Positions 6,905 through 15,905 of a stretch of 64,000 nt of DNA are shown piece after piece (the first letter of the stretch is position 1; the number at the start of each line of letters is the position of its first letter). The translations under genes were made by a program, and so were the position numbers. The notes under the pieces are model-generated. The model was not told where the DNA came from, did not search any database, and saw nothing but the letters and a program-made list of their open reading frames with translations. Source of the stretch: Bacillus paralicheniformis (GTDB lineage: Bacteria; Bacillota; Bacilli; Bacillales; Bacillaceae); NCBI RefSeq assembly GCF_001042485.2, contig NZ_LBMN02000036.1, positions 1 to 64,000 of the forward strand. The letters are read 5' to 3'.

Positions 6905-8368
6905 TTAGGAACATTTATATCGATAACAATATACAAACCAAGTGATACTTGCACTTAGTAAAGACAACGCAATCAGTGCGGTTAGATAACTATACGTTTG
7001 CCAAACTAGAAATGACCTCCAACTAGCCCCAAATATTGTGGGGAGGATTAGGCATAGGATACCTATAAAAATTGTAGTCACAAGCCAAAAAGCTATGAGT
7101 ATCAATCTCTTTTTCGTTAACGGTAATTTCCTATTCTGTTTCTTTCTACGCACCCCTACAAAGAAAAATAGAATTGCTAGTAATGTTAGAGCAATTGTAG
7201 CGGAAGATAGGGCGATATCGGAAATCTGCATCAAACTCATTTGATAGCTTTGGGAGATGTTTCCGTCTAAAATATCCTTAATATTATATAACATATCAAT
7301 ATTTGTACTGGCACTATTGGATAATAGAGAGATACCTAGCTGTTCTTCTGGGAATAAGAATATATTTGTTGCAAACGTTGGATTACCACCTGCGTGTTGG
7401 ATGAATGTCTGATCTGCATTCACGACCCACCCCGCCCCATAGTACAGTTCATCCACAGCCGCAACAGACCTATTGCCCTCATGTGATTTTGCAATCAGCC
7501 CTTGAAAGATTTCCGGAATATCTTCAACAATTCCCAATTGAATTCCCATCCAACGGGCTATGTCTTGAGAGGACGAAAACAGATACCCAGCAGGTGTGTT
7601 TCCTCTAAATTCCGGTGCATCATATGGCAGCGTCATGAAAAAAGCGGAACGATAGCCCTGTGCCAACTGACCTGTCGCTTGTACCTTACCTCTATTCGCA
7701 TAAGTTTCATACAACCCCAGTGGTCGAAATACTTGTTCTTCCATAAAATCCTCAAAGCTTTGCCCCGATACGGTTTCTATCACCAAGCCCAGCACATCAT
7801 AATTTACCGTCCCATATTCATATCTTTCGCCAGGTGGAAATACCACTTCGGCATCTATTAACATTTCAACGGTCTTTTGCAACATATCTGGTGTATTTCC
7901 CTCTGGGATATGCTGAGTATGATACCTATTGATTAACCCTGTAGTATGATGAAGGAAATGATTCAAAGTAACACTCTGCATGTCAACGGGCTGTCCCTGA
8001 TATCGCAATGAGAACCAAGGTAAATACTCTACAACCGAATCGTCCATAGACAAAAATCCCTGCTCTTCCAAAAGTAAAATTCCTAAAGCAGTAAAAGCTT
8101 TGCTGACGGAGGCTAACTCCCATATGGTGTTTTCATTGGTCAAAATCCCTTCCTCAGAGTTTGCATAGCCGGATGAAAAGAAATAGGTATCATCCCTTGA
8201 TTGTATTGAAACTGACATGCCCGGTGTGCCAGATATACGCCTAGCATCTTCTAATAATGATTGGATTGCAACAGACTCTTCCTCTGTCAATGCATAGGCT
8301 GAGGTGTTAAATCCAACAAACAACATAAATACTGTGATTATTGTTATAATTATCATCTTACTTCCCAT
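6905..8368 (-). CDS. beta-lactamase-family serine hydrolase with membrane tail
   Basis: This 487-residue protein starts with a signal peptide or anchor (MGSKMIIITIITVFMLF ... AYA), then a class-C-like serine hydrolase domain, then three C-terminal hydrophobic segments (last 110 residues). The nucleophile motif is S-V-S-K in ELASVSKAFTA, and the KTG-equivalent is HAG in IQHAGGNP. The Y-x-N motif region reads YGTVNYDVLG, so the third residue is Thr instead of the usual Asn. Members are carboxypeptidases, esterases or beta-lactamase-like enzymes of unknown substrate. I chose the ATG at 8368, 5 bases after GGGGGTG; an ATG 66 bases upstream lacks a site. The DNA is AT-rich compared with its neighbours and lies in an insertion between azoR and yocK. 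Confidence 0.8.
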   Translation of the reverse strand: MGSKMIIITIITVFMLFVGFNTSAYALTEEESVAIQSLLEDARRISGTPGMSVSIQSRDDTYFFSSGYANSEEGILTNENTIWELASVSKAFTALGILLLEEQGFLSMDDSVVEYLPWFSLRYQGQPVDMQSVTLNHFLHHTTGLINRYHTQHIPEGNTPDMLQKTVEMLIDAEVVFPPGERYEYGTVNYDVLGLVIETVSGQSFEDFMEEQVFRPLGLYETYANRGKVQATGQLAQGYRSAFFMTLPYDAPEFRGNTPAGYLFSSSQDIARWMGIQLGIVEDIPEIFQGLIAKSHEGNRSVAAVDELYYGAGWVVNADQTFIQHAGGNPTFATNIFLFPEEQLGISLLSNSASTNIDMLYNIKDILDGNISQSYQMSLMQISDIALSSATIALTLLAILFFFVGVRRKKQNRKLPLTKKRLILIAFWLVTTIFIGILCLILPTIFGASWRSFLVWQTYSYLTALIALSLLSASITWFVYCYRYKCS

Positions 8369-9793
8369 GAGACACCCCCAGTAATAAAATATTGACTCGC
8401 TATCTGTGATCATGATGCCACTATATTTTTTCATTTCAAAGCAGACACATTATACCGATTATACAAGGGAAAAGGTTATTTCTGAATATGTAATGAGATT
8501 AATAAAATGGAAAAAGATAGATTAAGTTATGGCGCAGTACGTAAAAACTATTACCTTATCTTTGATAAACATAATAGAGAAATTTACATATTAAACATGA
8601 TTATATGTAAATCTCCTTATTTTTCTGCTAATGTAAAAGACTTTGATAGGTGTATATTCAATGCTTTCATGTCTACAATCCATCAAGCAATTGTTTCTTC
8701 GTTTTATATCCAGATATTATACTTTATCGGCGTTCTGTCTCTCACTCAACATCGATTATGCCCCTATGACAATATGTCCGCAAGAATTTTATTGCAGCAA
8801 GAATTTCATTGCAGAATTTGATACTTTTTTCTCCCTCTCTAATAGTTGATATGATAAGGATATTACACAATATCACAACACATCATGCGATAATAACATT
8901 GAACAAATAAAGATTTATTTTGCACCCCCCCTACAACTCCAATACAAATCGTAATATGATATTAACCGTAACAAAGATATAGACAGAAACTTAGCAAGCG
9001 AGAAAATAAAAATGAGAAAGAGCGATGTATGAAGAGCTATTTTTTTAAAAAACAACATTGCATATCGTGATATTTATTTTGTGAGAATAGCCATACTAAA
9101 ACCTTTCTACATGCGAAAAATCACTTCATAAGCTGTCTTTGAAAGGAATTATTTAAAAATACTCCCATACAACTAAATACAGAAGTTTGAAACTACTACA
9201 TTCATGAATGGAAACCTAAGATGACTTGTTTCAAGCGAGACATACAAGCAGTCTCTAAACATTGGAGTTGATAAAACAGCGAGCAGTATTGACCGTAAAA
9301 GCTGTTATGTAGACTAATGATTGTAAAAACAATCTACTATATATCGCCATGATGGAAGCCTATTCCAGAGCGATTGATAAGCGCCGAGATACCGAATACG
9401 AACGGTTAGCGAGATAAATAGAAATAGTGCTTCATTTTTCACAATGGAAGTGAGTGCATGGAGAAGTTATGAAAAACTGCCGAAGTGACACCGCTTCCGC
9501 AAGCGGCAGCAAAAGCGAGCAAGTGGAAGCGGTGTGCGTGTCGTTGCGTAGCAACGACACCATTCTACCTCTCCATATCTAACAGGGAGGTAGGAAATAG
9601 AGAATAATAGTATGGAATCCGTTGATACGGTAAGGGAAATGATGTCCTGTGCTGGAATTTTGTGGCGGACATATCAAGGAATTGGATAAAAAAGGTGATA
9701 AAAAAAGACTTTTATATCAGATTGATGGAAGAAACAAAGAGATTTGACTTAGGCATGTAGATTCTTTTAAACAACTAACACTGGATATATCTT
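8369..9793. other. AT-rich gene-poor stretch of the azoR-yocK insertion
   Basis: About 1.4 kb with no convincing gene. A frame at 8507-8821 lacks a good start site and family resemblance. Around 9347-9415 a frame reads MMEAYSRAIDKRRDTEYER then LAR and stop, which looks like the tail end of a real but unrecognised protein. Strong hairpins lie at 9488-9560. The whole stretch looks like the remains of a mobile element that ends in the integrase fragment. Confidence 0.5.
9488..9560. repeat. pair of strong inverted repeats
   Basis: ACACCGCTTCC (9488-9498) pairs with GGAAGCGGTGT (9525-9535). Within it, CCGCTT/AAGCGG (9491-9506) can form a competing stem. Next to it GTGTCGTTGC (9538-9547) pairs perfectly with GCAACGACAC (9551-9560). 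GC-rich nested hairpins in an AT-rich mobile remnant resemble transfer or replication origins. Confidence 0.6.
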
Positions 9794-10198
9794 GTGAAGA
9801 AAAATGATATACAAAAAGCTACGTTTCAAAGATACCTAGAAGCGTCAGGGATTATTAGAAAGTTATTCGGAAATATTCAGTTAAAAGATATGAATGACAT
9901 TGCTGTGCAAAGAAAAATTGATGAATACGCAAAGAAGCGTTCTCACAGTACCACTCGCAGCTTGTTAATAAAAGTCAAAATGGCACTTCGTGACGCTTAC
10001 GCTCGTGGTTATCTCACGAATGATTTCGCAGAACTTGTCAAACCTCGTGGGAAAGAGTTATCGAAACGAAACAAAGCGTTATCCATTACGGACTTCCAAA
10101 AGCTAAGAACATATCTACTAGCACACACAGAGGAAGAATTTCATGTACTCGTCTTAGTAGCTTTAGAAACAGGTATGCGAAGAGGAGAATTGGGTTAA
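9794..10198 (+). pseudogene. truncated tyrosine recombinase (integrase)
   Basis: The 134 residues cover the core-binding (SAM-like) domain (TFQRYLEASGIIRKLFG ... RSLLIKVKMALRDAYARGYL) and the beginning of the catalytic domain up to ALETGMRRGELG, which holds the first catalytic Arg. The reading then stops, so the HxxR and Tyr motifs are missing. No good ribosome binding site precedes the start at 9794, and the N-terminal arm-binding domain is also absent. The break at about 10195 is a junction with an antisense aminotransferase fragment. Confidence 0.8.
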
Positions 10199-10465
10199 CG
10201 TAGACACCTTCTTGATGAAGTGAGTCTGCAAAACGTAAAGTTGTGTCGCGATCTGGAAGAATAATTGGAATAATAGGTGATTCACTATGTAATACATTAA
10301 GACCTATTTGTTGAATGCCGTCTCTTAAGTACTTTTCGTTTTCGTGTAACTTTTCCTGGATGTCCGGATTTTTCTCTAGAATATCAATAGCTGCAATTAA
10401 ACCTCCGATAACTGATAAATGTTTTATTGTGTCGAGTACTTGACTCCCCGTCGACAGTTGTAGGA
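10199..10465 (-). pseudogene. fragment of a class II aminotransferase (Kbl/BioF family)
   Basis: The minus-strand frame LSVIGGLIAAIDILEKNPD, then LHENEKYLRDGIQ, then SPIIPIILPDRDTTLRFADSL and GVYVNP matches the C-terminal third of glycine C-acetyltransferase / 8-amino-7-oxononanoate synthase-type PLP enzymes. It is cut at GVYVNP, where the next residues would be VVPPAVP-like, exactly where integrase DNA begins, and it has no N-terminal part. It lies beyond the yocK terminator, so it is dead DNA at a recombination junction. Confidence 0.7.
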
Positions 10466-10492
10466 CATCTCTTTTAACAAACAGAGCCATAG

Positions 10493-10521
10493 AAAAAAGC
10501 ACCCTGTTTTTGCGGGTGCTT
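10493..10521 (-). terminator. terminator of yocK
   Basis: On the minus strand AAGCACCC pairs with GGGTGCTT around a 9-base loop and is followed by TTTTT. It overlaps the yocK stop. Confidence 0.85.
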
Positions 10522-11008
10522 ATTTTGAATCCTGCTCCTCATCAAGACGTTCGTAAGCATATGAACGCTTTTGATCCATCGTTTCTCTGTTTGTCAAATC
10601 CTTCATTTGCCGTGTAAATTGCTCGTCATATCCTTCCCCCTCTTGATTTCTTTTTTCTGTTTCAGCTTGAGTCTCCGCGGTTTTTCTTACATATGGAACG
10701 GCTTCGAGGCGCTCATATGGTATTTCTTGACCTGTTGCTTCACATATTCCGTATGTGCCGTCTTCCAATCGCTTGAGGGCGTCTTCCACTTCTTTTAATA
10801 AATTTCTGTCCGTCTGCCGGAAGGTCTGCTCTCTCATTCGTTCAAAATAAACGCTGGCATGGTCAGCCTGATGATTGTCAACTCCGTTTGAAAGCTCGCC
10901 CGTTTCTTCCGCCATCGACTGATCTGTTCCTTCTGCAGGGGAAAGGCTTTGTTTTAAGTCAATTAATTTATGGTAGAGATGGTCTTTTTGTTTTTGTGTT
11001 AATGGCAT
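10520..11008 (-). CDS. yocK: YocK, DksA/TraR-like stress protein
   Basis: This 162-residue protein starts MPLTQKQKDHLYHKL and has the DksA/TraR layout: an N-terminal coiled-coil region (about 1-85) and a short C-terminal finger region, LEDGTYGICEATGQEIPYERLEAVPYV. Only one of the four zinc cysteines of the classical finger remains, as in other Bacillus YocK/YteA-type proteins. ELSNGVDNHQADH is the conserved block of this family. I chose the ATG at 11008, 7 bases after AGGAGGAGG; an upstream in-frame start gives a basic leader without support. Position after azoR matches B. subtilis yocK, described there as a general stress protein. Its molecular role is unknown. Confidence 0.85.
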   Translation of the reverse strand: MPLTQKQKDHLYHKLIDLKQSLSPAEGTDQSMAEETGELSNGVDNHQADHASVYFERMREQTFRQTDRNLLKEVEDALKRLEDGTYGICEATGQEIPYERLEAVPYVRKTAETQAETEKRNQEGEGYDEQFTRQMKDLTNRETMDQKRSYAYERLDEEQDSK

Positions 11009-11071
11009 GGCTGATCCTCCTCCTTTCTTCTTCCTTTCCCGATTTCGTGGGAGAAAAACCCGCCTTTCCAA

Positions 11072-11115
11072 AATAAAAAGGCCGTTCAGACGCGGGCAAG
11101 CGGTGAACAGCCTTT
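11072..11115 (-). terminator. terminator of the PH-domain gene
   Basis: On the minus strand AAAGGCTGTTCA (11104-11115) pairs with TGAACGGCCTTT (11077-11088), followed by TTATTTT. Confidence 0.8.
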
Positions 11116-11120
11116 ACGGT

Positions 11121-11465
11121 TTATGCACATAAGTATTTTGATAACAGCGCTTGAATTTCAAGCATGTCGGTATCCTTCGTAAATTCCAGGTCAAAGATTT
11201 TGCTGCTGGTCATCAGAGAAAGAGAACTGTCTGGATTGAACATGCTGACTTCTCTAATCGCAAAGCCTTCAATCGATCTGTATGGCAGAAAGACGCGGAC
11301 TTTCTTTTTGGAAAACAGTTTATTATCAAAAAAAATAATCCGCTTGTTCGTAAAACAAATTTGATCTATCCTCAGTCTGCAAACCGATTCAATTTTTTCT
11401 CCTTCTATGAGCAGCGGTTCAAATTTTTTGCCGTCTGCTGTCTTGCTTGCTGAAAAAACGCCCAA
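11121..11465 (-). CDS. bacterial PH-domain-like protein
   Basis: This 114-residue soluble protein has the pattern of the bacterial pleckstrin-homology family: EGEKIESVCRLRIDQICFTNKRIIFFD gives consecutive beta strands, followed by VFLPYRSIEGFAIRE and a C-terminal helix (MLEIQALLSKYL). Function in Bacillus is unknown; related YozO/YvbH-type proteins occur as single genes. A terminator follows it, so it is a monocistronic unit. The ATG at 11465 has GAAAGAGGGG upstream. Confidence 0.75.
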   Translation of the reverse strand: MGVFSASKTADGKKFEPLLIEGEKIESVCRLRIDQICFTNKRIIFFDNKLFSKKKVRVFLPYRSIEGFAIREVSMFNPDSSLSLMTSSKIFDLEFTKDTDMLEIQALLSKYLCA

Positions 11466-11900
11466 TCAAAACCCCTCTTTCTGTGTGTCCAATTTATGTT
11501 TATGCACAAGGCAAAGTATGCTGTATGTTACTAATAAGGATACGATAACCCTGATTTATAAACAATTACGAGCAGATTACATTTCTTTAACGCTATATGT
11601 TTGTTTTTACTATCAATTAATACGCCCGGCGGACGCGGGAGGTTTCAACTTTTTATCAGTTTTTTCAGCTTATTTTTCGTTTGCTACCAATCAAAAGGTG
11701 GATAACGGATAAAACAAAAAACCGCAGCAGGATGTTCTTCCTCTGCGGTTCTCTTCTGACTATTATGCCTGATATGCACATATCAGGCACTTGCTTCTGC
11801 TTCGGTCAAGCAACTGATTCAGTCAGCCGATTTTTTATGAATGCGTGCGGGTGTATGTTCAACTCCCATTCATTGCTGTTGATGACCCGTGCAAATTGAT
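11466..11900. other. intergenic region with hairpins
   Basis: No gene seen. It holds the terminator of the DUF6501 gene (11711-11750) and a nearly perfect hairpin GCCTGATATG-CA-CATATCAGGC at 11767-11788 that lacks a T run and could be an operator or an RNA stem. Confidence 0.5.
11711..11750 (-). terminator. terminator of the DUF6501 gene
   Basis: On the minus strand AACCGCAG pairs with CTGCGGTT and is followed by TTTTGTTTT. Confidence 0.7.
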
Positions 11901-12110
11901 TCAGGCTTTTACTTCTTCAAAGTACTCTTTGTAATAGCCGCCGACTTTGTTTGTATTATCGATGATAAACAGAAACTCTTCCGTTTCGTTTTTGACCTCG
12001 TATACGTTGCCTACGGTCAGCGCTCTGTTGACGATGTACTTTTTGGCATCGGTATGTATGCACTTTACTTTTTTAATGGTGTTATTGTTCTGCCATTTTT
12101 CGTGAATCAT
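11901..12110 (-). CDS. yozC: DUF6501 family protein (YozC-like)
   Basis: A 69-residue protein that begins MIHEKWQNNNTIKKVKC and ends with a KVGGYYKEYFEEV block. It has the beta-rich pattern of small Bacillus proteins of the YozC/DUF6501 group; no function is known. I chose the ATG at 12110 because AGGAGA lies 7 bases before it; the longer frame has no binding site. The location just before dhaS agrees with B. subtilis yozC, but the name is from memory and may be wrong. Confidence 0.7.
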   Translation of the reverse strand: MIHEKWQNNNTIKKVKCIHTDAKKYIVNRALTVGNVYEVKNETEEFLFIIDNTNKVGGYYKEYFEEVKA

Positions 12111-12368
12111 GCGGATGTCTCCTTTTTCATACGTGTATAGTTTCCATTGTAGCGTTTTTTCGCCGAAATGCAATGCGATCTGGAGGCGAATGTGATTTTA
12201 AAGAGCATGGATATTGATTTGGTTTCATTCCCTGTTATAGAATGGTGGTGTATAGTTCCAAAATCAGAAATATATCCCTCTTTCATCCGCGCAATGACCA
12301 AATCAAAAGACAAACCAGCACCAAGACAACTCACCCGAAGACAGACCAAAATTTCAAAGGAGGTTTGT

Positions 12369-13865
12369 TTGACAAACATGAGTTCATTAACAATGCAGGT
12401 TAGTAAAAAGCTGGAGTCATTTTTGCAGGGAACAAAGAAGCTCTATATTAACGGGGAATTTGTAGCCAGCGCCTCAAACAAAACGTTTGAGACCCCAAAC
12501 CCGGCGACTGGTGAAACGCTCGCCACCTTATATGAAGCAGGTCCCGAGGATGTGGACAAAGCGGTAAAAGCCGCGCGGGAAGCTTTTGACCGCGGTGAGT
12601 GGCGGACGATGAACCCGGCCGAAAGAAGCCGGCTGATGTACAAACTCGCCGATCTGATGGAGGAACACAAAACGGAACTGGCTCAGCTTGAAACGCTGGA
12701 TAACGGGAAGCCGATCAGCGAAACGACCGCAGGCGATATTCCGCTGTCAATTGAACATATGCGCTATTATGCCGGCTGGGCGACGAAAATAACCGGACAG
12801 ACGATTCCTGTTAACGGACCTTATTTTAACTATACACGACATGAGCCTGTCGGAGTTGTCGGGCAAATTATCCCTTGGAACTTCCCGCTTCTGATGGCCA
12901 TGTGGAAAATGGGAGCCGCTCTTGCAGCCGGCTGTACGGTTGTCTTAAAACCGGCGGAACAAACGCCGCTTTCCGCTCTGTATTTGGCGGAACTGATCGA
13001 TGAAGCAGGCTTCCCGAAAGGCGTCATCAACATCATTCCTGGCTTCGGTGAGACAGCCGGAGAATCTCTGACCGATCATGCCCTTGTCGACAAACTGGCA
13101 TTCACAGGGTCAACGGAAATCGGCAAAAAAATTATGGAGAAAGCGGCCAAATCGGTTAAACGGGTGACCCTTGAACTCGGCGGAAAGTCGCCGAATATCA
13201 TCCTTCCTGACGCCGATCTGAAGAAAGCGATTCCAGGCGCACTAACCGGCGTTATGTTCAATCAAGGCCAAGTGTGCTGTGCGGGATCGCGCGTGTTCAT
13301 CCATAAAGACCAATATGACAAAGTCGTCGATGAAATGGCCGCATATTCCAAGTCGCTCCGCCAGGGTGCGGGCCTTCATGAAGACACGCAAATGGGACCG
13401 CTTGTCAGCAAAGATCAGCACGAACGCGTCCTCTCGTATATTGAAAAAGGACGTCAGGAGGGTGCGAAAATCGCAGCCGGCGGAACATGCCCTTATGAGC
13501 AGGGATACTTTGTTTCTCCGACTGTATTCACCAATGTCGAAGACGAGATGACAATAGCAAAAGAAGAAATCTTCGGTCCTGTTTTGGCGGCGATCCCTTA
13601 TGAAACGGTAGATGAAGTCATCGAACGGGCCAATCGCAGCGAATACGGCCTTGCTGCTGGCGTATGGACGGAAAATTTGAAAAACGCCCACTATATCGCC
13701 GACCGTCTGCAAGCCGGTACCGTTTGGGTCAACTGCTATAATGCCTTTGACGCCGCATCCCCATTCGGCGGCTACAAACAGTCGGGACTCGGACGTGAAA
13801 TGGGCTCATACGCTCTGGATAACTATACAGAAGTAAAAAGCGTCTGGATTCATACAGGCGAATAA
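12369..13865 (+). CDS. dhaS: NAD(P)-dependent aldehyde dehydrogenase DhaS
   Basis: This ALDH-superfamily enzyme oxidises aldehydes to acids. Visible are the cofactor-binding block IIPWNFPLLMAMWK, the glycine motif FTGSTEIGKK, the catalytic Glu in LELGGKSPN, the catalytic Cys in NQGQVCCAGSR, and the EEIFGPV segment. Length is 495 residues from MSSLTMQV, the start that matches B. subtilis DhaS. Just before it, AGGAGG (12358-12363) is only 5 bases from an in-frame TTG at 12369 but 14 bases from the ATG at 12378, so I favour the TTG (498 residues). A strong terminator follows. No operon partner on this strand. Confidence 0.9.
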   Translation: MTNMSSLTMQVSKKLESFLQGTKKLYINGEFVASASNKTFETPNPATGETLATLYEAGPEDVDKAVKAAREAFDRGEWRTMNPAERSRLMYKLADLMEEHKTELAQLETLDNGKPISETTAGDIPLSIEHMRYYAGWATKITGQTIPVNGPYFNYTRHEPVGVVGQIIPWNFPLLMAMWKMGAALAAGCTVVLKPAEQTPLSALYLAELIDEAGFPKGVINIIPGFGETAGESLTDHALVDKLAFTGSTEIGKKIMEKAAKSVKRVTLELGGKSPNIILPDADLKKAIPGALTGVMFNQGQVCCAGSRVFIHKDQYDKVVDEMAAYSKSLRQGAGLHEDTQMGPLVSKDQHERVLSYIEKGRQEGAKIAAGGTCPYEQGYFVSPTVFTNVEDEMTIAKEEIFGPVLAAIPYETVDEVIERANRSEYGLAAGVWTENLKNAHYIADRLQAGTVWVNCYNAFDAASPFGGYKQSGLGREMGSYALDNYTEVKSVWIHTGE

Positions 13866-13887
13866 CGCACGATATGAGTTTCTGCAG

Positions 13888-13919
13888 CCGCCCTGTCGAT
13901 CAGGGCGGTTTTCTTTTTT
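13888..13919 (+). terminator. terminator of dhaS
   Basis: CCGCCCTG-TCGAT-CAGGGCGG followed by TTTTCTTTTTT. Confidence 0.95.
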
Positions 13920-13990
13920 ATAGAAATAAACATTTATAGACACATATGGTAAAATGGATGATAGTTTAAGTCGAATGGAATGATAGAATC

Positions 13991-15223
13991 GTGTTTTCTT
14001 CCTCTCTTGGCAAAACCCTCTGGAATCAAAAAAGTTTTAGATACATATGGGCATCACAAACAGCACAGGCTGTCGGGTCGATTTTGATGACGATCATCGT
14101 CATGGTCGATGTGTTTAAGGAAACGAACTCTGTATTCGGATCGGGTCTGGTCTTGGCTTTATCCTCGTTCGGCAGTGTATTAGGCGGTGCGATGGCTTCT
14201 TTTGCTATTCAGCGCCTCGACCTGCTTCAAACAGCGGCTTGTTCAACATGGTTCAGAGCGGTCTGCGCATTATGCATCGGCTTATGCCAATCGCTGGGCT
14301 TACCCTCTTATATCATATATATGCTGCTGTTTTTGCAAAGCTTTGTCGGTTCCTGGTATTCCCCCGCACAGTTAGGTTTACTGTATCAAGCGATTAAAAA
14401 GCGCGATTACGTGGCGGCTTCGGGAAGCATCGTAACGGTCAACCAGTTTGTTCAGGCAGCAGGCTGGGGGCTCGGCGGCTATTTAACCGTTTTGGCCCAA
14501 ACTCACACGCTGACATTGTTTACAGCAGGACTCTTTTTCGTATCAGGACTTTTAATCAAATTGCCGGATTTGAAAACAGCGGTTATCCCTCGTCAAAAAA
14601 CCCGCACACAATCAGTCTGGCGCACTGTATCCAGGAAGAAAACCGTTTTGCTGCTTACGATGATGGACATGTCAGAAGGTTTAGCAAATGCGGTCTGGAC
14701 TTCCGCCGTTTTGCTGGCTTTTACGAAAGAGGTGCTAAATAAAGGGGAGGCTTGGTGGGGATTCATCAATGCCGGTTATTTTTTGGGAGCGATTTTGGGC
14801 GGCATTCTCGCTGTGCTCTTTTCCAACCAGCTCAAAAAAAGGCTTGGCCTCATGATTGTCTTGGGTTCTGTTTCAATGGGAATCACAACGCTTTTATTCG
14901 CCTATTCGTCAAATCCCCTCCTTTCGGTCATCCTCTGTATCATGATGGGTCCGCTTTATCAAGTAAGAGACGTCAGCCAGACGGTTATCCTTCAAGATAC
15001 GTTGACAGATGAAGAGCGCGCACCGGTCACCGCCGCCAAAAATACTATTTTGACTGCATGGTCTGTCTTAACAATCGCCATTATGGGGGCTTTGGCGGAC
15101 TTGATCGGGGTGCAAAGCGTATTTATCGCTGCCGCTGTATTATATGCCGGAACAGCCGCTGTCACATTTTTCGTGCGGGATGTGAGAACGTACAGCCAGT
15201 CTGCAAGGCAAATAGAACGATGA
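13991..15223 (+). CDS. MFS-type transporter
   Basis: This 410-residue membrane protein has about 12 hydrophobic segments and a short central loop near residues 195-215 (RQKTRTQSVWRTVSRKK), the layout of major facilitator transporters. It resembles the group of bacterial drug or siderophore exporters (LGKTLWNQKSFRYIWASQTA at the start, DTLTDEERAPVTAAKN before the last helices). The start is GTG at 13991 with only a weak site, so the true start is uncertain. It is flanked by dhaS and an opposed GNAT gene and is not part of the B. subtilis order here. Substrate unknown. Confidence 0.8.
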   Translation: MFSSSLGKTLWNQKSFRYIWASQTAQAVGSILMTIIVMVDVFKETNSVFGSGLVLALSSFGSVLGGAMASFAIQRLDLLQTAACSTWFRAVCALCIGLCQSLGLPSYIIYMLLFLQSFVGSWYSPAQLGLLYQAIKKRDYVAASGSIVTVNQFVQAAGWGLGGYLTVLAQTHTLTLFTAGLFFVSGLLIKLPDLKTAVIPRQKTRTQSVWRTVSRKKTVLLLTMMDMSEGLANAVWTSAVLLAFTKEVLNKGEAWWGFINAGYFLGAILGGILAVLFSNQLKKRLGLMIVLGSVSMGITTLLFAYSSNPLLSVILCIMMGPLYQVRDVSQTVILQDTLTDEERAPVTAAKNTILTAWSVLTIAIMGALADLIGVQSVFIAAAVLYAGTAAVTFFVRDVRTYSQSARQIER

Positions 15224-15351
15224 AGCTGCTGTGGATATTCGATGACAATGGCGCTGATTGCCGGCGGCATTTACAGCCGTTCAGCAAAGATTGAAAAATA
15301 AAAATGAACAAAGCGGCGCTCAGTAGAATAACATGCTGCGCGCCCTCTGAT

Positions 15352-15888
15352 TCAGCGGGATATCAGCTCTTCGTATTCCCGCTTCAATATCCCCATAATG
15401 ATTTCATCTGAGTACTGTTTATTCATATAAAGAGCATCCCTGACAGTACCTTCCCTTTTAAATCCGGCTTTTTCATATGCTTTCAGCGCGCGCTTATTGT
15501 GTGAAAAGACTTCGAGCTGAAGGCGGTTAAGATCGAGCATTTCGAATGCAAACTGCATGGCCAGCCGCACCGCTTCAGGACCATAGCCTTTGTTCAAATA
15601 AGCGGGGCTGTGCAAAGCGATTCTAAACCCTGCTTTTCGATTCGTCCGGTCGATGTCAATGATGGACAGATCGCCTATCAAGCGATCGTCCTCCTTTAAG
15701 CAGACGGCAAAATCATAGCGCGTCTCGTCGCTTGTGATTCTCTCGTAGTGCTCATAAAGGTCTTCCATCGTAAATTCGCGCGTCGTGCCCGTCATATATC
15801 TGATGTCTTCATTTTGAACAGCTTTGTAAAAGCTCTCCATATCCCCTTTTTCAACAGGTCTGAGATAAACCTTGCGGCACTCGAACAT
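15352..15888 (-). CDS. GNAT acetyltransferase (RimJ/RimL/SpeG type)
   Basis: A 178-residue N-acetyltransferase. It starts VYLRPVEKGDMESFYKAV, has the acetyl-CoA binding strand and loop PAYLNKGYGPEAVRLAMQFAF (motif A, Q/R-x-x-G-x-G/A), and the motif B block NRLQLEVFSHNKRALKAYEKAGF, as in RimJ/RimL-like and spermidine acetyltransferases. GGGGAGGAG lies 6 bases before the ATG at 15888, inside the end of the deaminase gene region, and the two genes are 17 bases apart and likely co-transcribed. The acceptor amine is not predictable. Confidence 0.85.
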   Translation of the reverse strand: MFECRKVYLRPVEKGDMESFYKAVQNEDIRYMTGTTREFTMEDLYEHYERITSDETRYDFAVCLKEDDRLIGDLSIIDIDRTNRKAGFRIALHSPAYLNKGYGPEAVRLAMQFAFEMLDLNRLQLEVFSHNKRALKAYEKAGFKREGTVRDALYMNKQYSDEIIMGILKREYEELISR

Positions 15889-15905
15889 CGAACGCTCCTC
15901 CCCTG

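Noticed and set aside
8507-8821. 104-residue plus-strand frame in the azoR-yocK insertion
   Set aside because: No ribosome binding site and no family resemblance; AT-rich DNA gives long frames by chance.
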